In this document: positions 47,781 through 59,310 of the stretch, in pieces | How the letters are laid out: each line of letters begins with the position of its first letter | How positions within the stretch are numbered: position 1 is the stretch's first letter | DNA from: Tenrec ecaudatus | Lineage: Eukaryota > Chordata > Mammalia > Afrosoricida > Tenrecidae | DNA: 64,000 nucleotides | NCBI RefSeq assembly: GCF_050624435.1 | Contig: NC_134540.1 | Span: forward strand, 108,157,739-108,221,738 | Direction: 5' to 3' | Program-made: the position numbers and the translations under genes | The notes under the pieces: model-generated | What the model was told of the DNA's origin: nothing | Seen by the model: the letters and a program-made list of their open reading frames with translations, nothing else | Database searches by the model: none

Positions 47781-48348
47781 GTTGAAAGAGAAGATATTTT
47801 TGTTTTATATATATATTGCCACCATAATAATGATAATATTTCAAACAAAGTCAGCCTAAGTGGGCGGGGGGAGGAGCAGGGGCACAGACTTAGCTGGGAT
47901 AATATTGAATGTGCTTAAATGGTGAAATCCCCCCCCACCCCAAATTATCGAGATTTCTTTAAAGTGTTAAATTGTCTAAGTGGTAAAAGCAGAATTACAT
48001 GAGACATACAAATTCCAAATACGAAAGGCAGATGATAGTAAACTGTGCACACTCTCATACCTCAAATTCTTTTATCCTTCTTCATATGTCTTATCCAGGC
48101 AGTGCAGGATGAAAGAATATGTATGGAGGCCCTAGCCCCCCGGCTAACATCACCAGGCTTCTGTGTTGATGATCTGCATTTTTAAAGTGCAGTCACTGAG
48201 TATCCCATGACCCACAAAACAAGGTCATGTGTTCACACAACACAATCCTTCTAAAGATATAATTAGACAACCCATCCAATTCACCCACTTTTCTAGATAA
48301 GAACATGAATATTTCTAATCTCAAAACCTAGAAGTTAGAAGCCTCAAA
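47781..48348. other. Unassigned sequence
   Basis: No gene or clear repeat. Contains a C-run near 47930-47937. Confidence 0.35.
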
Positions 48349-48402
48349 TGGCATTATTAGTTAGGTGCCTTGGAATTGGCCCCTGACTGATGGTGATCCT
48401 AT
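48349..48402 (-). mobile_element. RTE 3' tail fragment, minus strand
   Basis: TTAGTTAGGTGCCTTGGAAT, then TGGCCCCTGACTGATGG resembles the reversed RTE end (gttgttaggtgccatcgag ... cgactcatagcg). Short and diverged. Confidence 0.4.
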
Positions 48403-48866
48403 TGCTCTCCCCCCTCCATCCCGCCAAAAAACTCTACATCGATTGCTTTGTCTCCCACTCTACTTTTCACCTGGGTTTGATAACACATTGAAATGGTCAC
48501 ATGAAACTCACAGACAATATTGAAAACCAGAGAGTGAATGACAGAAGCAGGAGCAGGTTACAATTCAGGTGAAAGAAGCTCAGGGCACAGTTGTTCAGAC
48601 AGATCAATCTCAGTCATGCTGACAGGCAGGCCTCCCTTTGACCTCAGTCTTTCAGCCTGGATGCTGCCCTTCTTGAGGAATGTTACAAAGCTTTTGTACA
48701 GACTGCCAACACATATCCAAAGGGCACAACACTCTGCCGTGCATAAACCTCAGCTCAAAGGCACTCAGCTCGTGCCCCATGGGTGGGTAAAACCAGCCCC
48801 CCAATTAAGTCCCACTCTACAAACCACCCACTTGCCCCAATGCACTCAGCTTTGCTTGCTTTATAG
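48403..48866. other. Unassigned sequence
   Basis: No named repeat. A plus-strand open frame of 159 codons starts at 48538 and runs on into the hAT element at 48867, which argues against a real gene. Confidence 0.4.
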
Positions 48867-49080
48867 CAGGGGTGGGGAACTTTGTTTCTGTCCAAGGCCA
48901 TCTGGATATTTATACATAATTCTCAGGCCCTTTAAAATTATCAACTTAAAAATTAGCCTGCTGTATTTGGTCAACCATCTAATTAATGTGATGGCTGGAA
49001 CTGCTTGTCTTGGATGAGATTGTGATACTAGTTGGTGTTGATGATTTCAGACGTGTGATACTGGACATTTCCCACCCCAG
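48867..49080 (+). mobile_element. hAT-like non-autonomous element (214 bp)
   Basis: The left terminus is CAGGGGTGGGGAACTTTG and the right terminus CATTTCCCACCCCAG, imperfect inverted copies of each other. The body ATCTGGATATTTATACATAA and AACTTAAAAATTAGCCTGC matches a hAT family I recall from mammals with recent DNA-transposon activity. The flanks CTTTATAG and GTCTATGG are compatible with a decayed 8-bp TSD. Confidence 0.65.
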
Positions 49081-49238
49081 GTCTATGGGCTGTCCAGTCC
49101 ACCACCTGTCTCATACTGTGGCTCCTAGTTCTGTCATTGCTGCTCCTCTGCCACTCCTCTGGTATCAGAGTTATCTTCTAGATTAAGGAGAGTGAGTGTA
49201 GGTCTGGCCTCCAGTAAGTTACTTATCTCTTTCATGCC

Positions 49239-49340
49239 TCCAAAATTAGAGCATCAAGCTATGATCCAATTGACAGACTAGACTCCACCCCTTCACTCTT
49301 AAGTTCACTCAAATTGACACCAGATCATGTAACAACCACA
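49239..49340 (-). mobile_element. LTR-like repeat, terminal fragment
   Basis: AAGCTATGATCCAATTGACA, then GACTAGACTCCACCCCTTC, then AAATTGACACCAGATCATGT is the last 100 bp of the family seen at 35766-36262. Confidence 0.6.
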
Positions 49341-49540
49341 GGTGGCTTATGTGTTGCTATCATGTGGGAGCTATAATATTGGTATTTCAAATACCAAGTG
49401 CATCAACCATGGTGGACAGATTTTAGCGGAGCATTCAGACTGAGACAGACTAAGAAAGACCTAGTGATCCACTTCTGAAAGTTTAAAAAACAAAAACCCC
49501 ACCGACCATTGAGTCAATTTCAACTCATAGCAACCCTGTA

Positions 49541-51224
49541 TACAAAAGGGTACCCCCACAACACCAAAAAACCCCAGATTTTTTTCAAAGCTATGTATTT
49601 AATTTTTTGTACAAAACAACCTTATCACCTTCAAAGGGTTTTCCATTACACTTAATATATTTGTCAAATCTAAAATTTCATTCTTGGAAACATTTTTCAA
49701 AAGCATCTGTTTGGATGCCTGACAATGCTTACCTCACTTTTTGTTTGTTTGTTTTGGGGGGTTTTCTGCTTTTTTTCTCTCTTTACTTATTCTATGTTGT
49801 CAAGTTCCTGTCCTTTTATATACCTCCTCGTTTGTGGGGGGAAAAAAGAAATTTCATGGAGCAAGGCCAGGTGAGTAAGGTGCTTGGGGCAAGAGAGGCA
49901 TGCTTTTTTTATTAAATAATTTTATTGGGGGCTCTTACAGCTCTTATCACAATCCATACACTGTGTCAAGCACATTTGTACATCTGTTGCCTTCATAATT
50001 TTCAAAGCATTTTATTTCTACTTGAGCCATTTATATTAGCTCCTCATTTGTTTCCCTCCCTCCACCACCTTCCCTCACTCATGAATCCTGATTAAATTAT
50101 TATTTTCATATATTATATTGTCTGTTGTTTCCCTTCATCCACTTGTCTGTTGTTTGTCCCCCTGAGAGGGGGTTATATGTCAATCCTTGTGATAGAATTC
50201 CCTTTTCTCCCTTCACCTTCCCCATTCCCCTCCTAGTATTAGTATTCTCATTATTGGTCCTGAGAGGTTTATCTGTCCTGGATTCCCTGTGTTTTGGTCT
50301 AGACATGTTCTGGTCTAGTCAGATTTGTAAGGTAGAATTGAGGTCATGATAGTCGGGTGGGGGGTGGTGCAAACATTAAAGGACTAGAGGAGAGTTGTAT
50401 GTTTCATGGGTGCTATGCTGCACTCTGACTGACTTGTCTCTTCCTTGTGACACTTCTGTAAAGGGACATCCAGTTGTCTACAGATGGTCCTTGGGTCTCC
50501 ACTACCAGCACCACACACACACACACCATTTATATTGGGATGATTTTGTTCTGGGTCTTAGATGCCTGATTATCTGATCCCATTGACACCTCATGATCAC
50601 ACAGGCTGATGTGAGAGGCATGCTTTTGTTTACCAAAAACTATACACTGAGATGGCTGCGTGAACAGGTACATTGTCACGGTGGCAAACCCAGTCCCCCA
50701 TCTGCCACAAATGAGGCATTTTTTTGTTTCACACTGTTACCCTATCATTTCAGAACTTCTAATAGAAAACTTGATTGAGTCTGACTGGTGGTATGACGCC
50801 TAAATGCACTAGGAGTCGACATTTTCAACCATTCTGGAACTGATGGACGTCTAGAACGAGGTTTGTTATCAAGTGACATTTCACCTTTTTTGAAATGAGG
50901 AAATTACTCATACACTCAAGTTGTTCCCATAGTGCTGTCCTTGTAAGCTGTGTTCAACATCACATGAGTATCTGCAGCATTTTTCCCAAGTAGTAAACAC
51001 AATTTCACAGTCACACACTGTTCTCTTAAATCAGCCAACACACACACACACACGTTAAAGTCAAACTGCTTTTATGAAAAATTTCACTGTGACCAGAGAG
51101 GACCTTCCCAGGTGACTCCACTGGGTGCACTAACTCAGATGCTCGTCTAGTGGGAAAACAGCGTACTACAAAATATCCGCCCAGCAGATATTTTTTTCCA
51201 TTTTTGGAGGGGTGTACCCCCTTA
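49541..51224 (-). mobile_element. Mariner-family transposon in the AfroSINE, split by an L1 tail
   Basis: The ends are inverted: AAAAGGGTACCCCC at the left and GGGGTGTACCCCCTTA at the right, with TA on each flank, as expected of mariner. The body read on the minus strand contains the transposase leader (51060-51200), the N-terminal region with CGDVEHS-like sequence, and the C-terminal region near 49610-49740. The central catalytic region is largely deleted. An L1 tail sits at 49908-50612. Confidence 0.75.
49908..50612 (-). mobile_element. 5'-truncated L1 3' end (705 bp) in the mariner, with 15-bp TSD
   Basis: This is a reversed young L1 3' UTR: TTTATTAAATAATTTTATTG at the left, GGGGGTTATATGTCAATCC in the middle, and ATGCCTGATTATCTGATCCC near the right. 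The 15-bp TSD GAGAGGCATGCTTTT is perfect, at 49893-49907 and 50613-50627. It is the innermost and therefore youngest layer of the nest. Confidence 0.95.
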
Positions 51225-51501
51225 TGGTTTCCAAGACTATAAATCTTTACAGGAGCAGATTTCCACATACTTACTTCTGAAAATTAACCCCTATAGATCA
51301 CAAAATATTGTCTGAGTATCATCAGGAGTGACCAATTGATATCTGGCAAAGTGGAAGACAAGAGAAAATGAAGCAAACCTTCAATGATATAGATGGGCAA
51401 AAAAGCTGTAATGGTCACAAACATACTAATGGTCATGTTGATGGTGCAGGTCTGACTATGAATCAGAGCCAACCCAGTGAGCAACAAAAACACTTTGTAC
51501 T

Positions 51502-52007
51502 TGAGTTAGTTTATTGAGTCAACCTGGCCAATAAACACATGTGGGGTTAATTGAAGGGTGAAGAGGTAAACGACTCAGTGAGCCTCGTCTATATAGTTCT
51601 CGGGTTTCTTGCTTTGTGATGGTCGGACCAGGGTGCAGCTGCCAGTTCCCTGCTTCAGCTGGCAAGGCTCACTTCCTGCAAAACACCCCTGAGGAGAAGC
51701 CACATGGACCTACCCAATGCAGCCCTGGGTACTGGAGCAGCTGTGTGCAGACCCCTGCCAGCGCTGAGATGCCAAAACGTTCACTGATTTGGCTTTCCTC
51801 CTGCAGTCGGCATCATAGTGTGTGTTTTGTGAGATGGAGGAGGACTTTGTGGATTGGTGTTGGACATATGGGTTAATGTTGGACTTGTGGGCTTGGGGAG
51901 CACTGGGTTGGGATGTTCTCTTAATGTGCACTTACCCTTTATATAAAACTCTCTCTTATACATGAGTTTCTATGGATTTGTTTCTCTAAAGTACCCAGAC
52001 TAAAACA
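51502..52007 (+). mobile_element. LTR-like repeat, complete, perfect 5-bp TSD (506 bp)
   Basis: The best copy of the family. It starts TGAGTTAGTTTATTGAGTC, carries CACATGTGGGGTTAATTG and a CCCTTTATATAAAACTC segment, and ends GTACCCAGACTAAAACA. It is flanked by GTACT at 51497-51501 and GTACT at 52008-52012. TG...CA termini with a 5-bp TSD fit a solo LTR. Confidence 0.75.
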
Positions 52008-52021
52008 GTACTATACATGGT

Positions 52022-52090
52022 ATTGTTATTGTTAGGTGTCATCCAGTTAATTTTGATTCATAGTGACCTCTTGTGACAAAAAGCTTTCTA
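52022..52090 (-). mobile_element. RTE 3' tail fragment, minus strand
   Basis: TTGTTATTGTTAGGTGTCAT, then CCAGTTAATTTTGATTCATA, then GTGACCTC is the reversed RTE terminus. Confidence 0.7.
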
Positions 52091-52107
52091 GGCATAAGCC
52101 ACTAACT

Positions 52108-52210
52108 ACAAGTTTGGTGGTTCTCCTCCACACAAGATAGATGAGGTGGTTTACTGCTGTACAGGTTTAGTTTCAAAGACCATATCTGGAGATGTTTTGA
52201 TATGAGAAAA
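52108..52210 (+). mobile_element. AfroSINE body fragment
   Basis: GTTTGGTGGTTCTCCTCCAC, then GATGAGGTGGTTTACTGC, then TACAGGTTTAGTTTC follows the AfroSINE centre. Confidence 0.5.
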
Positions 52211-52284
52211 TATTGTTGGCAGTGGGCATATTTGTTTCTTTTGGATTTAATCTCCATAGAAATAGATATCAAGATCCTCCTACC

Positions 52285-52365
52285 CTAGAGCAATGGACTG
52301 GGTCAAACTGCTAACGTTTCAGACAGCGGCTGAGTGTGGAACTGGTGCCCGCCAGGACAGCTTAA
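52285..52365 (-). mobile_element. AfroSINE head fragment, minus strand
   Basis: GTCAAACTGCTAACGTTTCA, then GACAGCGGCTGAGTGTGGA, then ACTGGTGCCCGCC is the reversed tRNA-like head. Confidence 0.55.
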
Positions 52366-52639
52366 CAGAGTGCTCAGAGCTGGAAATACAGGAATAAGAC
52401 AACATGAATCCTATGTTCCTGTTAGATAAGTATAATTACAAGTTACTGTAAAGGTATAGTTCTGATTAATAGATTAATATGACAAAGAAAAGTATAGGGG
52501 GGTTTGAAATTATAAGACTAGGGACAAACGTTTTAGGGAAAAGTTTCAAATGAGGAATCTTGAACTATGAGAAGGAGGTAGCTGTTTTCTCCCTAAATAT
52601 CAAGGTTTTAGTGGTGCTTTTTCTTTTTTTTAATATCAT

Positions 52640-54785
52640 TTTATTGGGAGCTCATCCAACTCTTATCACAACCCACACATACATCCATTGTGTCAAGCAC
52701 ATTTATACATTTGTTGCCATCATCATTCTCAAAACATTTTCTTTCTACTTGAGACCTTGTTATCAGCTCCTCATTTTTTGTCTCCTTCCTTGTCAACCCC
52801 CTCACAAACCCTTGATACTTTATAAATTATTATTGTTTTGCCATGTCTTATACTGTCCAACATCTCCCTTCACCCACTTTTCTGTCCATCCCCCAGGGAG
52901 GGGGTTATATGTAGATCATTGCAACCAGTTCCCCTTTCTACCCCAGCTTCCCCTTACCCTCCTCGTATTGCTATTCTCATTATTGGTCTTGAGGTGTTTA
53001 TCAGTTCTGAATTCCATTTGTTCCAGCTCTTCTCTGTACCAGCGTATATCCACTGGTCTAGCCAGATTTGTACGGTAGAATTGAGATCATGATAGTGGGG
53101 GGGGGGCGGAGGAAGCATTAAAGAACTAGAGGAAAGCTGGATGTTTCAACAGTGCTATACTCCAACCTGACTGGCTAGTCTCCTGCCCAGGACAATTCTG
53201 AGAAGGGATGTGACCCCTTTGGTTCTCCACTCTGCACTCCCCCTCATTCACAATGATATGATTTTTTGTTCTGGGTCTTTGATGCCTGATACCTGATTCC
53301 TTCAACACCTCATGATCACACAGGCTAGTGCGTTTTTACCATGTAGGCTTTGATGTTTCTCAGCTACATGGCCACTTGTTTATCTTCAAACCTTTAAGAC
53401 CCCAGATGCTATATCATTTGTTAGTCGGGAACCATCAGCTTTCTTCACCACATTTTGTTATCACAGCTTTGTCTTCAGCAATCATGTCGGGAAGGTGAGT
53501 ATCATGGAATGCTAGGTTAATAGAACAAAGTGTTCTTGCATTGAGGGAGTGCCTGAGTAGAGGCCCAATGTCCATCTGCTACCTTAATACTAAACCTATA
53601 AATATATGTACATAGATCTATTTCCCCATCGTCATATATAAATATACTTATATATGTACATGCCTGTATTTAGACCTCTATAAGTGCCCTTTGACTCCTA
53701 GTTCTTTCCTTTTTCCTTTTCCTTTCTTCTTGTCCCACTATCATGCTCACCTTTCATTTGGGTTTCAGCAATTACTCTCAGTTACATTGCCCTTGATCAA
53801 TCCCTACCAGGCCTCTTACACCCTCCATGCCACTAATTTTGGATCACTTGTTGTTCCCTTCTCCCTGGGTTGGTTAACACCACTTCCTTTCCCCCCACCT
53901 CCCCCTCTCCCATGTACCCCTGAAACCCTTGGTCCTGTTGTTTTCTACTCCAGATTGTTCACCCAGCCTATCTTAACTAGATAGACCTGCAGAGATAATA
54001 ATATGCACAAAAAACAATACAGAGCAAAACAAATCAACAAAACAAAACAACAACAACAAAAACAATGACCAAAAAAAGAGAAAACCCATAAATAGTTTAA
54101 TGTCTGTTTGTTGACTTTTAGGAGTGTTTTCCAGTAGAATCTGATGGGGTGCCATGCCCTTGCCCCAAAGTCTATTTTTGGTATTCCCTCTGGAATTTCT
54201 TGCTCTGCTTCCCTTGCTGTTCTGTTGCATGCCCTTAGTGTTTTGACTTGGTGTGGTACTATTCTCACACTGTGTCTCCAGTGTTGTCCCCCATGGCACT
54301 ATGGGTCAGTGAAGGATGTCATATATCATAGTGTGGCCGGCCAAATGATCCTCTCTGTGCATTGGCTACTCTGAGAAGGGATATGATCCTCAAGGTTTAG
54401 TGGACCAGGATGTGCTCCACTCTCTCTTCCTTCTCCTTCAATTGCTCCTGTATGCTCTGATCAAATATGTCCTTCTTGCTGATCTGTAGCTTCAGTGCTG
54501 TCCTCTGAAGTAAATTCTTCTAGGGGGTGTGGGGCTGTCCATGTAGTTGGGATTGGGGTTAAGCCCTCAGACCTCTCTACTGGTTCCCTGCTTCATACTG
54601 GTATGTTGCAATCACATCTTAGAGTTCCAAGTTGAAATCTATTCCCTCTTTCCATGTGGAGATATAAGCAATACGCTCCCCTTGGGTTGGTTAGTGCCCT
54701 GTTCTGCCACTAACCATGTCTTTTTTTCTTCTTTTTTCCCCTCCTTTTTAGTTGGCTATCATATGTATCCCTGGATTTAGTTTGG
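52640..54785 (-). other. Long L1 3' UTR (about 2.1 kb)
   Basis: Its sequence recurs at 60-1850, 23851-26003, 32922-33960 and in five shorter tails. Read in the L1 sense direction, it is purine-rich with runs such as AAACAACAACAACAAAAACA, and it ends with ATAAGAG and CCCAATAAAAT. No protein is evident on the sense strand. Confidence 0.8.
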
Positions 54786-54789
54786 CCCC

Positions 54790-57535
54790 TGTCATAAGCA
54801 CTTGTTAAAGAGGGTATCTGCTTCCCATTGGATATTTTTGGGGCCCTTATCAAAGATCAGTTGTCTGTATGCTGATGATTTCATTTCTAGGTTTTCAGTT
54901 CTTTTCCATTGGTCTGTCTGCCATTATACCAATACCATGCGGTTTTGATCATGTGGCTGTATAATATGTGCTAAAGTCAGGTAAAGCAAGCCCTCCCACT
55001 GTGTCCTTCTTCTTGAGGAGTTCTCTGCTAATTTGGGGTTTCTTCCATCTCCATATAAAGTTGGTAATAAGTTTTTCCATTTCTTTGAAGAAAGATGAGG
55101 ATAATTGTATCAGGATTTTATTAAATTTATATAGTGCCCTGGGCAGAACTGACATCTTGACTATATTGAGTCTTCTAATCCACAAGCATGGGATATTCTT
55201 CCATTTGTTGATGTCACTCCTGGTTTCTTGTAACAGTGTTCTGTAATTTTCCTCATATAAATCTTTTGTTCTTTTATTCAGGTATATCCCTAGATATTTC
55301 AATTTGTACTGTTGTGAAGGGTACCACCTTTTTTTTATCTCCTCGTCTGTGGTCTTATCCGATGTGTATAACAGTCTGATAGACTTCTGTTGGTTGATCT
55401 TGTATCCTGCCACTCTGCCATATTCCTCTATTGCTTCCAGTATTCTCCTTGTGGAGCTTTTGGGATTTCCCATATATAAAATTATATCATCTACAAATAA
55501 TGATAGTTTCACCTCTTCCTTCCCCAGATGAATACCTTTTATGTCTCTTCTTTGCCTTATGCTGTTAGCTAAAACATCCAGTCCGATGTTAAATGAGAGT
55601 GATGACAAGGGGCATCATTGTCTGGTCCCCTTTTTCAGTGGAACTGTATTCATCTTTTCTCCATTGACTACCATGTTTGATGTTGGTTTTTCATATATCG
55701 TTTGTATTGTCTTGAGGAATTTTCCTTCCATTCCTATCTTCTTGGATGTCTTAAGTAGGAATTGGTGTTGAATGTTGTCAAATGCTTTTTACACATCTAT
55801 CAATATTATCATGTGGTTCTTATAGTTTTTCATGTCAATATGGCGGATGATATGTTGAACCCTCCCTGCATTACTAGTATGAATCCCACTTGGTCATGGT
55901 GAATGTTGTTTTATATACTTTGTATTCTATTGGCCAGTATTTTGTTAAGGATTTTTGCATTGATGTTCATTTGGGATATTGGTCTGTAGTTCTCGATTCT
56001 TGAGGGATCTCTGCCCAGTTGAGGTATCAGAGTTATACTAGCTTCATGGAAGGAGTTTGCTGTCTTTTTCTATGTTCTGGAAGAGTTTGTGTATGATTGG
56101 TGTCAGTTCTTCGATGAATGCTTGGTAGAATTCTGTGAAGCTATCTGGTCCAGGGGATTTTTGTTGGTAATCCCTTGATAACCTTATCTATTTATTCTAT
56201 TGCTATGGGTCTGTTGAGATTCTTGATGTCCACTGGGGATAGTTAGGGAGGAATTATTTTTTCAAGAATTTGTCCATGTCTTCCAAGTTGTTGAATTCAT
56301 TGGAGTACAGCCGTTGTAGTACTGTATAATTATCCTTTTGATTTCATTTGGGTCTGTTGTAATGTGGCAATTTTCATCCCTCATCCTTGCTATTGAATTT
56401 GTTCCTTCCTTCCTTTGGTTAGGTTTGTCAGCGGTCTGTTGATTCTGTTTATCCTTTCAAAGAACCAACTTTTACCAGCACAAATTTATTTTCCCTCTCC
56501 TGAATCTCAGCCCTGATTTTTATTTTTTTTCTTTTCTTTTGCTATTAGTAGGATTGTCCTGTTGAATCTGCTCTGGTTGCTGTAAATTTTGTGCCACCTT
56601 TTCAATCATAAGTCTCTCTTCGTTTTTCATATGTGTATCTATTGCTATGAAACTCCCTCTGGTAGCTGCCTTTGCTGTGTCACGTAAGTTTTGGTGTGTC
56701 GTGTTCTCATTCTCCTTTTCTATAAATTTCCTAATTTCATCTCTGATCTGGGCCAGTACACACTCCTTTTGTAATAGCGTGCTATTCCTCCTCAATTGTT
56801 TGTTCTTGTTTCCTTCATCTCCCTTTTGTTTATTTCCTGACTTATGGCACCATGGTCAGAGAGAGAAGTCTGTATGATATCAGTATGCTTAAATTTATGC
56901 AAATTCACCTTATCCCCCAGCATATGATCTATCTTTGAATACTGTGCCATGAGAGCTTGAAAAGAATGTGATGAAGAGTTCTGTAAATATTATCAGTTCA
57001 AATTTTCTAATTGTAGTGTTTAGAACTCTAGCCTCCTTGTTGAGTTTCTTTCCCTGTGATATATATTTCTCAGAGAGAGGTGTATTGAGATCACCTACTA
57101 TAATTGTTGAGTCTGTGAAATCTTTTTTCATCTTTGGAGCATTTGGTTGACATAGTCAGTGGGTCTCTTGTTTGGAAAATACATATTTAAAATGCTTAGT
57201 GATTCTTTGTCTATCATTCCTTTGAGCATTATATAGTGTCCCTCCTTATCTCTTTTTATGGTTTGCACTTTGAGGTCAATTTTATCCAAAATTATGATTG
57301 CAACCCCTGCTTTTTTTGAATTGCTATTTCCTTGGTAAGTTTTTCTCCAGCCTTTGATTCTCAACTTATTTTTGTCCATAGTCTTGAGATGTATTTCCTT
57401 TAGGCATCAGATTGATGGGTTGTGTTTTCTAAGCCAGTCTGCTAGCCTGTTTTTAATGCCTGAGTTCAGTCCATTTATATTAAAGATTATTACGTCCATC
57501 TGTGAACACTGTGATTTCATCTTATACTTTTTGTG
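54790..57535 (-). pseudogene. L1 ORF2 (endonuclease + reverse transcriptase), C-terminus deleted
   Basis: Endonuclease pieces are at 57128-57379 (LRIKGWRKTYQGNSNSKKAG, then RDKEGHYIMLKG) and 56910-57131 (IIVGDLNTPLS, the GDFN motif with Leu for Phe). A 219-codon frame at 54949-55608 contains the palm with FVDD encoded at 55486-55497 (usual FADD, Ala to Val), YKINQQKS, YLGIYL and NIVKMSVLPRALY. The sequence stops matching L1-A at about 54790, where the cysteine-rich C-terminus should begin. The frame changes several times, so it is a pseudogene. Confidence 0.85.
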
Positions 57536-57547
57536 TTGAGTGTATTC

Positions 57548-58600
57548 CTACCTCCCTTTCTTATCAGTGGGTCGTGTGTGTGTGTTTCTTTTTTGACTTC
57601 TTTCCACCCTTAAGTAAATGCTATCTTGGGGGCTATTTTCTCTTTGTTGCCTTCTGAGTGGGGTTATTCTATGTGGTGGTCTCTTATTTGTACTTGTGGA
57701 GTGCTGATCTTCTGTCAATATTGGGTCAGCAAGGATATTTTGTAGGCCTGGTTTTCCTTTAATGTATTTTTTTATTTTTCCTTGTCTGGGAAGACTCTTA
57801 CTTCTCAATTTATCTTGATAGATAATTTGGCTGGATAGAGTATTCTTGGGTTTACATAATTTTCCTTCCATTTTTGGAATATGTTACTTCATAGGTCTGA
57901 GCATATTCTTATATAGGAACCTTTATATGTGATTGCTTGTTTTTCCCTAGCTGCTCTCATGATTTCCTCCTTTTTCTCAAAGTTGGATAGTTTAACTATT
58001 ATATGCCTAAGTGACTTCTTGGGATTTAGTCTAGCTGGTGTTTTTTTCAGCCTCCTGAATGGTTGTCTAGTTTTCATTCATTAAGCTAGGGAAGTTTTCC
58101 TCCAAGAATGCTCTAACTATTTTTACAGATGATTTCATTGTTGTGTCTTCCTCCAGTAATCAAATTACTCTGATGTTGTTCCTCTCCATAGCATCAGACT
58201 TAGCTCTTAGGTTTTCTTCAGTTTCTCTGATGATCTTATTAGATATTTGTTCACATTTGTTAAAGTCTGCTTGGCTTTCCTCTAGGTCACTGGTGCAGTT
58301 CACTGCCTCCTCCAGTTGGTTGGTGAAGTCCATGAGTCTGCTACTGGTTTTTCGTTATCTTGTCCCTAAGCTCTTGTATTTCCCTTTGGTGCATGGTCTT
58401 TATCTCCTCTATCATTTCATCCCTTTTTTGTATTGTTTCCCTAATATCCTGTATGACTTCAAGCAGCATTCTAAAAATTTCTTTCTGTGGCACATCAATG
58501 TCTGTTTCTTCTATGCACATCATTAGTTCAGGACATCTTCTGCCATTGCCTTTTGCTTCTCGTGTTTTTTCATTGAGGTCATTGGAGCTGATGGCTGTTT
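57548..58600 (-). pseudogene. L1 ORF1 (coiled coil and RNA-binding region), degraded
   Basis: The minus-strand frame at 58341-58523 reads a coiled coil (EIFRMLLEVIQDIRETIQ, KRDEMIEEIKTMHQREIQEL). The frame at 57889-58077 reads the RNA-binding region (HIIVKLSNFEKKEEIMRA, then ITYKGSYIRICSDL). The frame at 57548-57871 covers the basic C-terminal tail (LRSKSLPRQGKIKKYIKGKP). Three frames mean at least two frameshifts. Confidence 0.85.
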
Positions 58601-58820
58601 GAATTGCGTTGTTTTAGAGGATCCAGGTGCCATTTTCCATGGAGTCGAAGAGCACTGGATTTCTCTGGGAGAATCGTAGGACTGGTTTTTTGAACAGTCT
58701 GCAGCAAATTGTACTATGGAATTGGCCTACCACTTTATCCTTCATGGCTTCACTTTTTCCCTAGTCAACCAATATTTTGTTACTTTGAGGGCAAATTGGA
58801 TGGTCCCTCTAGGGAATACT

Positions 58821-59310
58821 TGTCCGGAGCCATGAGGCCCGGCCATTACTTGGAATTTATTATCCTGAGCTCTGGGCATTCTTCTACCCCAGCCTACGTG
58901 ACAGAGCACTGCAGTTGTAAAGCTTGAGCAAACAAGGGGTGATGCTCTTTAGATAAGCACCCATGCCCTGCATCCCCTTGACTGGGTAAAAGATCGTCTT
59001 CCCCTATGCTTGATTTGCATGTACATGCCACTCCTCTGCGTACCTAATTGAAGACTGTAAGCCCTTACTGACTCATGGGCAGGGCACGCTCCCCTGAACT
59101 CCCTGATTGGCCTGTTGCCGAGGTAGCCTAATCTGCATGTGTGGCTGAGGCTCCCCGCCTTGGCTGGCCGTTATAAGCTGTGACTCTTTGTTCATTAAAA
59201 CAGGACTTGATCAGGATATTGTCTGGTCCTCATTCTCCGTGCCTCTTGTACCCCCCCAATTCCCACTCTCTCCTCCAGAATCCACGGTGAACATCCCGCG
59301 GAACGGGACA
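58821..59310 (+). mobile_element. Solo LTR (490 bp) of a class II-like endogenous retrovirus, perfect 6-bp TSD
   Basis: It starts TGTCCGGAGCC and ends GGAACGGGACA, so TGTCC and GGACA are inverted termini. The 6-bp duplication AATACT is perfect at 58815-58820 and 59311-59316. A TATA-like TTATAAGC lies near 59171 and an ATTAAA-like polyadenylation signal near 59195, followed by a GT/CT-rich stretch, giving a plausible U3-R-U5 order on the plus strand. A 6-bp TSD is typical of class II (ERVK-like) elements. No internal gag, pol or env region remains, as expected after LTR-LTR recombination. Confidence 0.85.

Larger units (their letters stand above)
49484..51272 (-). mobile_element. AfroSINE, minus strand, split by a mariner
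   Basis: Left part (49484-49540): the reversed SINE tail AAAAAACAAAAACCCC, then CATTGAGTCAATTTCAACTC, then ATAGCAACCCTGTA. Right part (51223-51272): TATGGTTTCCAAGACTATAA, then ATCTTTACAGGAGCAGATTT. The SINE is flanked by ACTTCTGAAAGTT (49471-49483) and ACTTCTGAAAATT (51273-51285), a 13-bp TSD with one mismatch. The head is truncated. Confidence 0.8.
49341..51490 (+). mobile_element. Internally deleted RTE-derived element, split by an AfroSINE
   Basis: Left part (49341-49483): GGTGGCTTATGTGTTGCTAT, then CCATGGTGGACAGATTTTAG, then AGACAGACTAAGAAAGACC, the RTE leader. Right part (51273-51490): CTTCTGAAAATTAACCCC, then TGTCTGAGTATCATCAGGAG, then GGTGCAGGTCTGACTATGAA, which passes from leader to 3' region with the same junction as the copy at 36715. 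The two halves join exactly when the insertion with its TSD is removed. Confidence 0.75.

Noticed and set aside
48538..49017. 159-codon plus-strand frame
   Set aside because: Its C-terminal third lies in the hAT element at 48867, and the residues show no domain or codon signal. Most likely chance.
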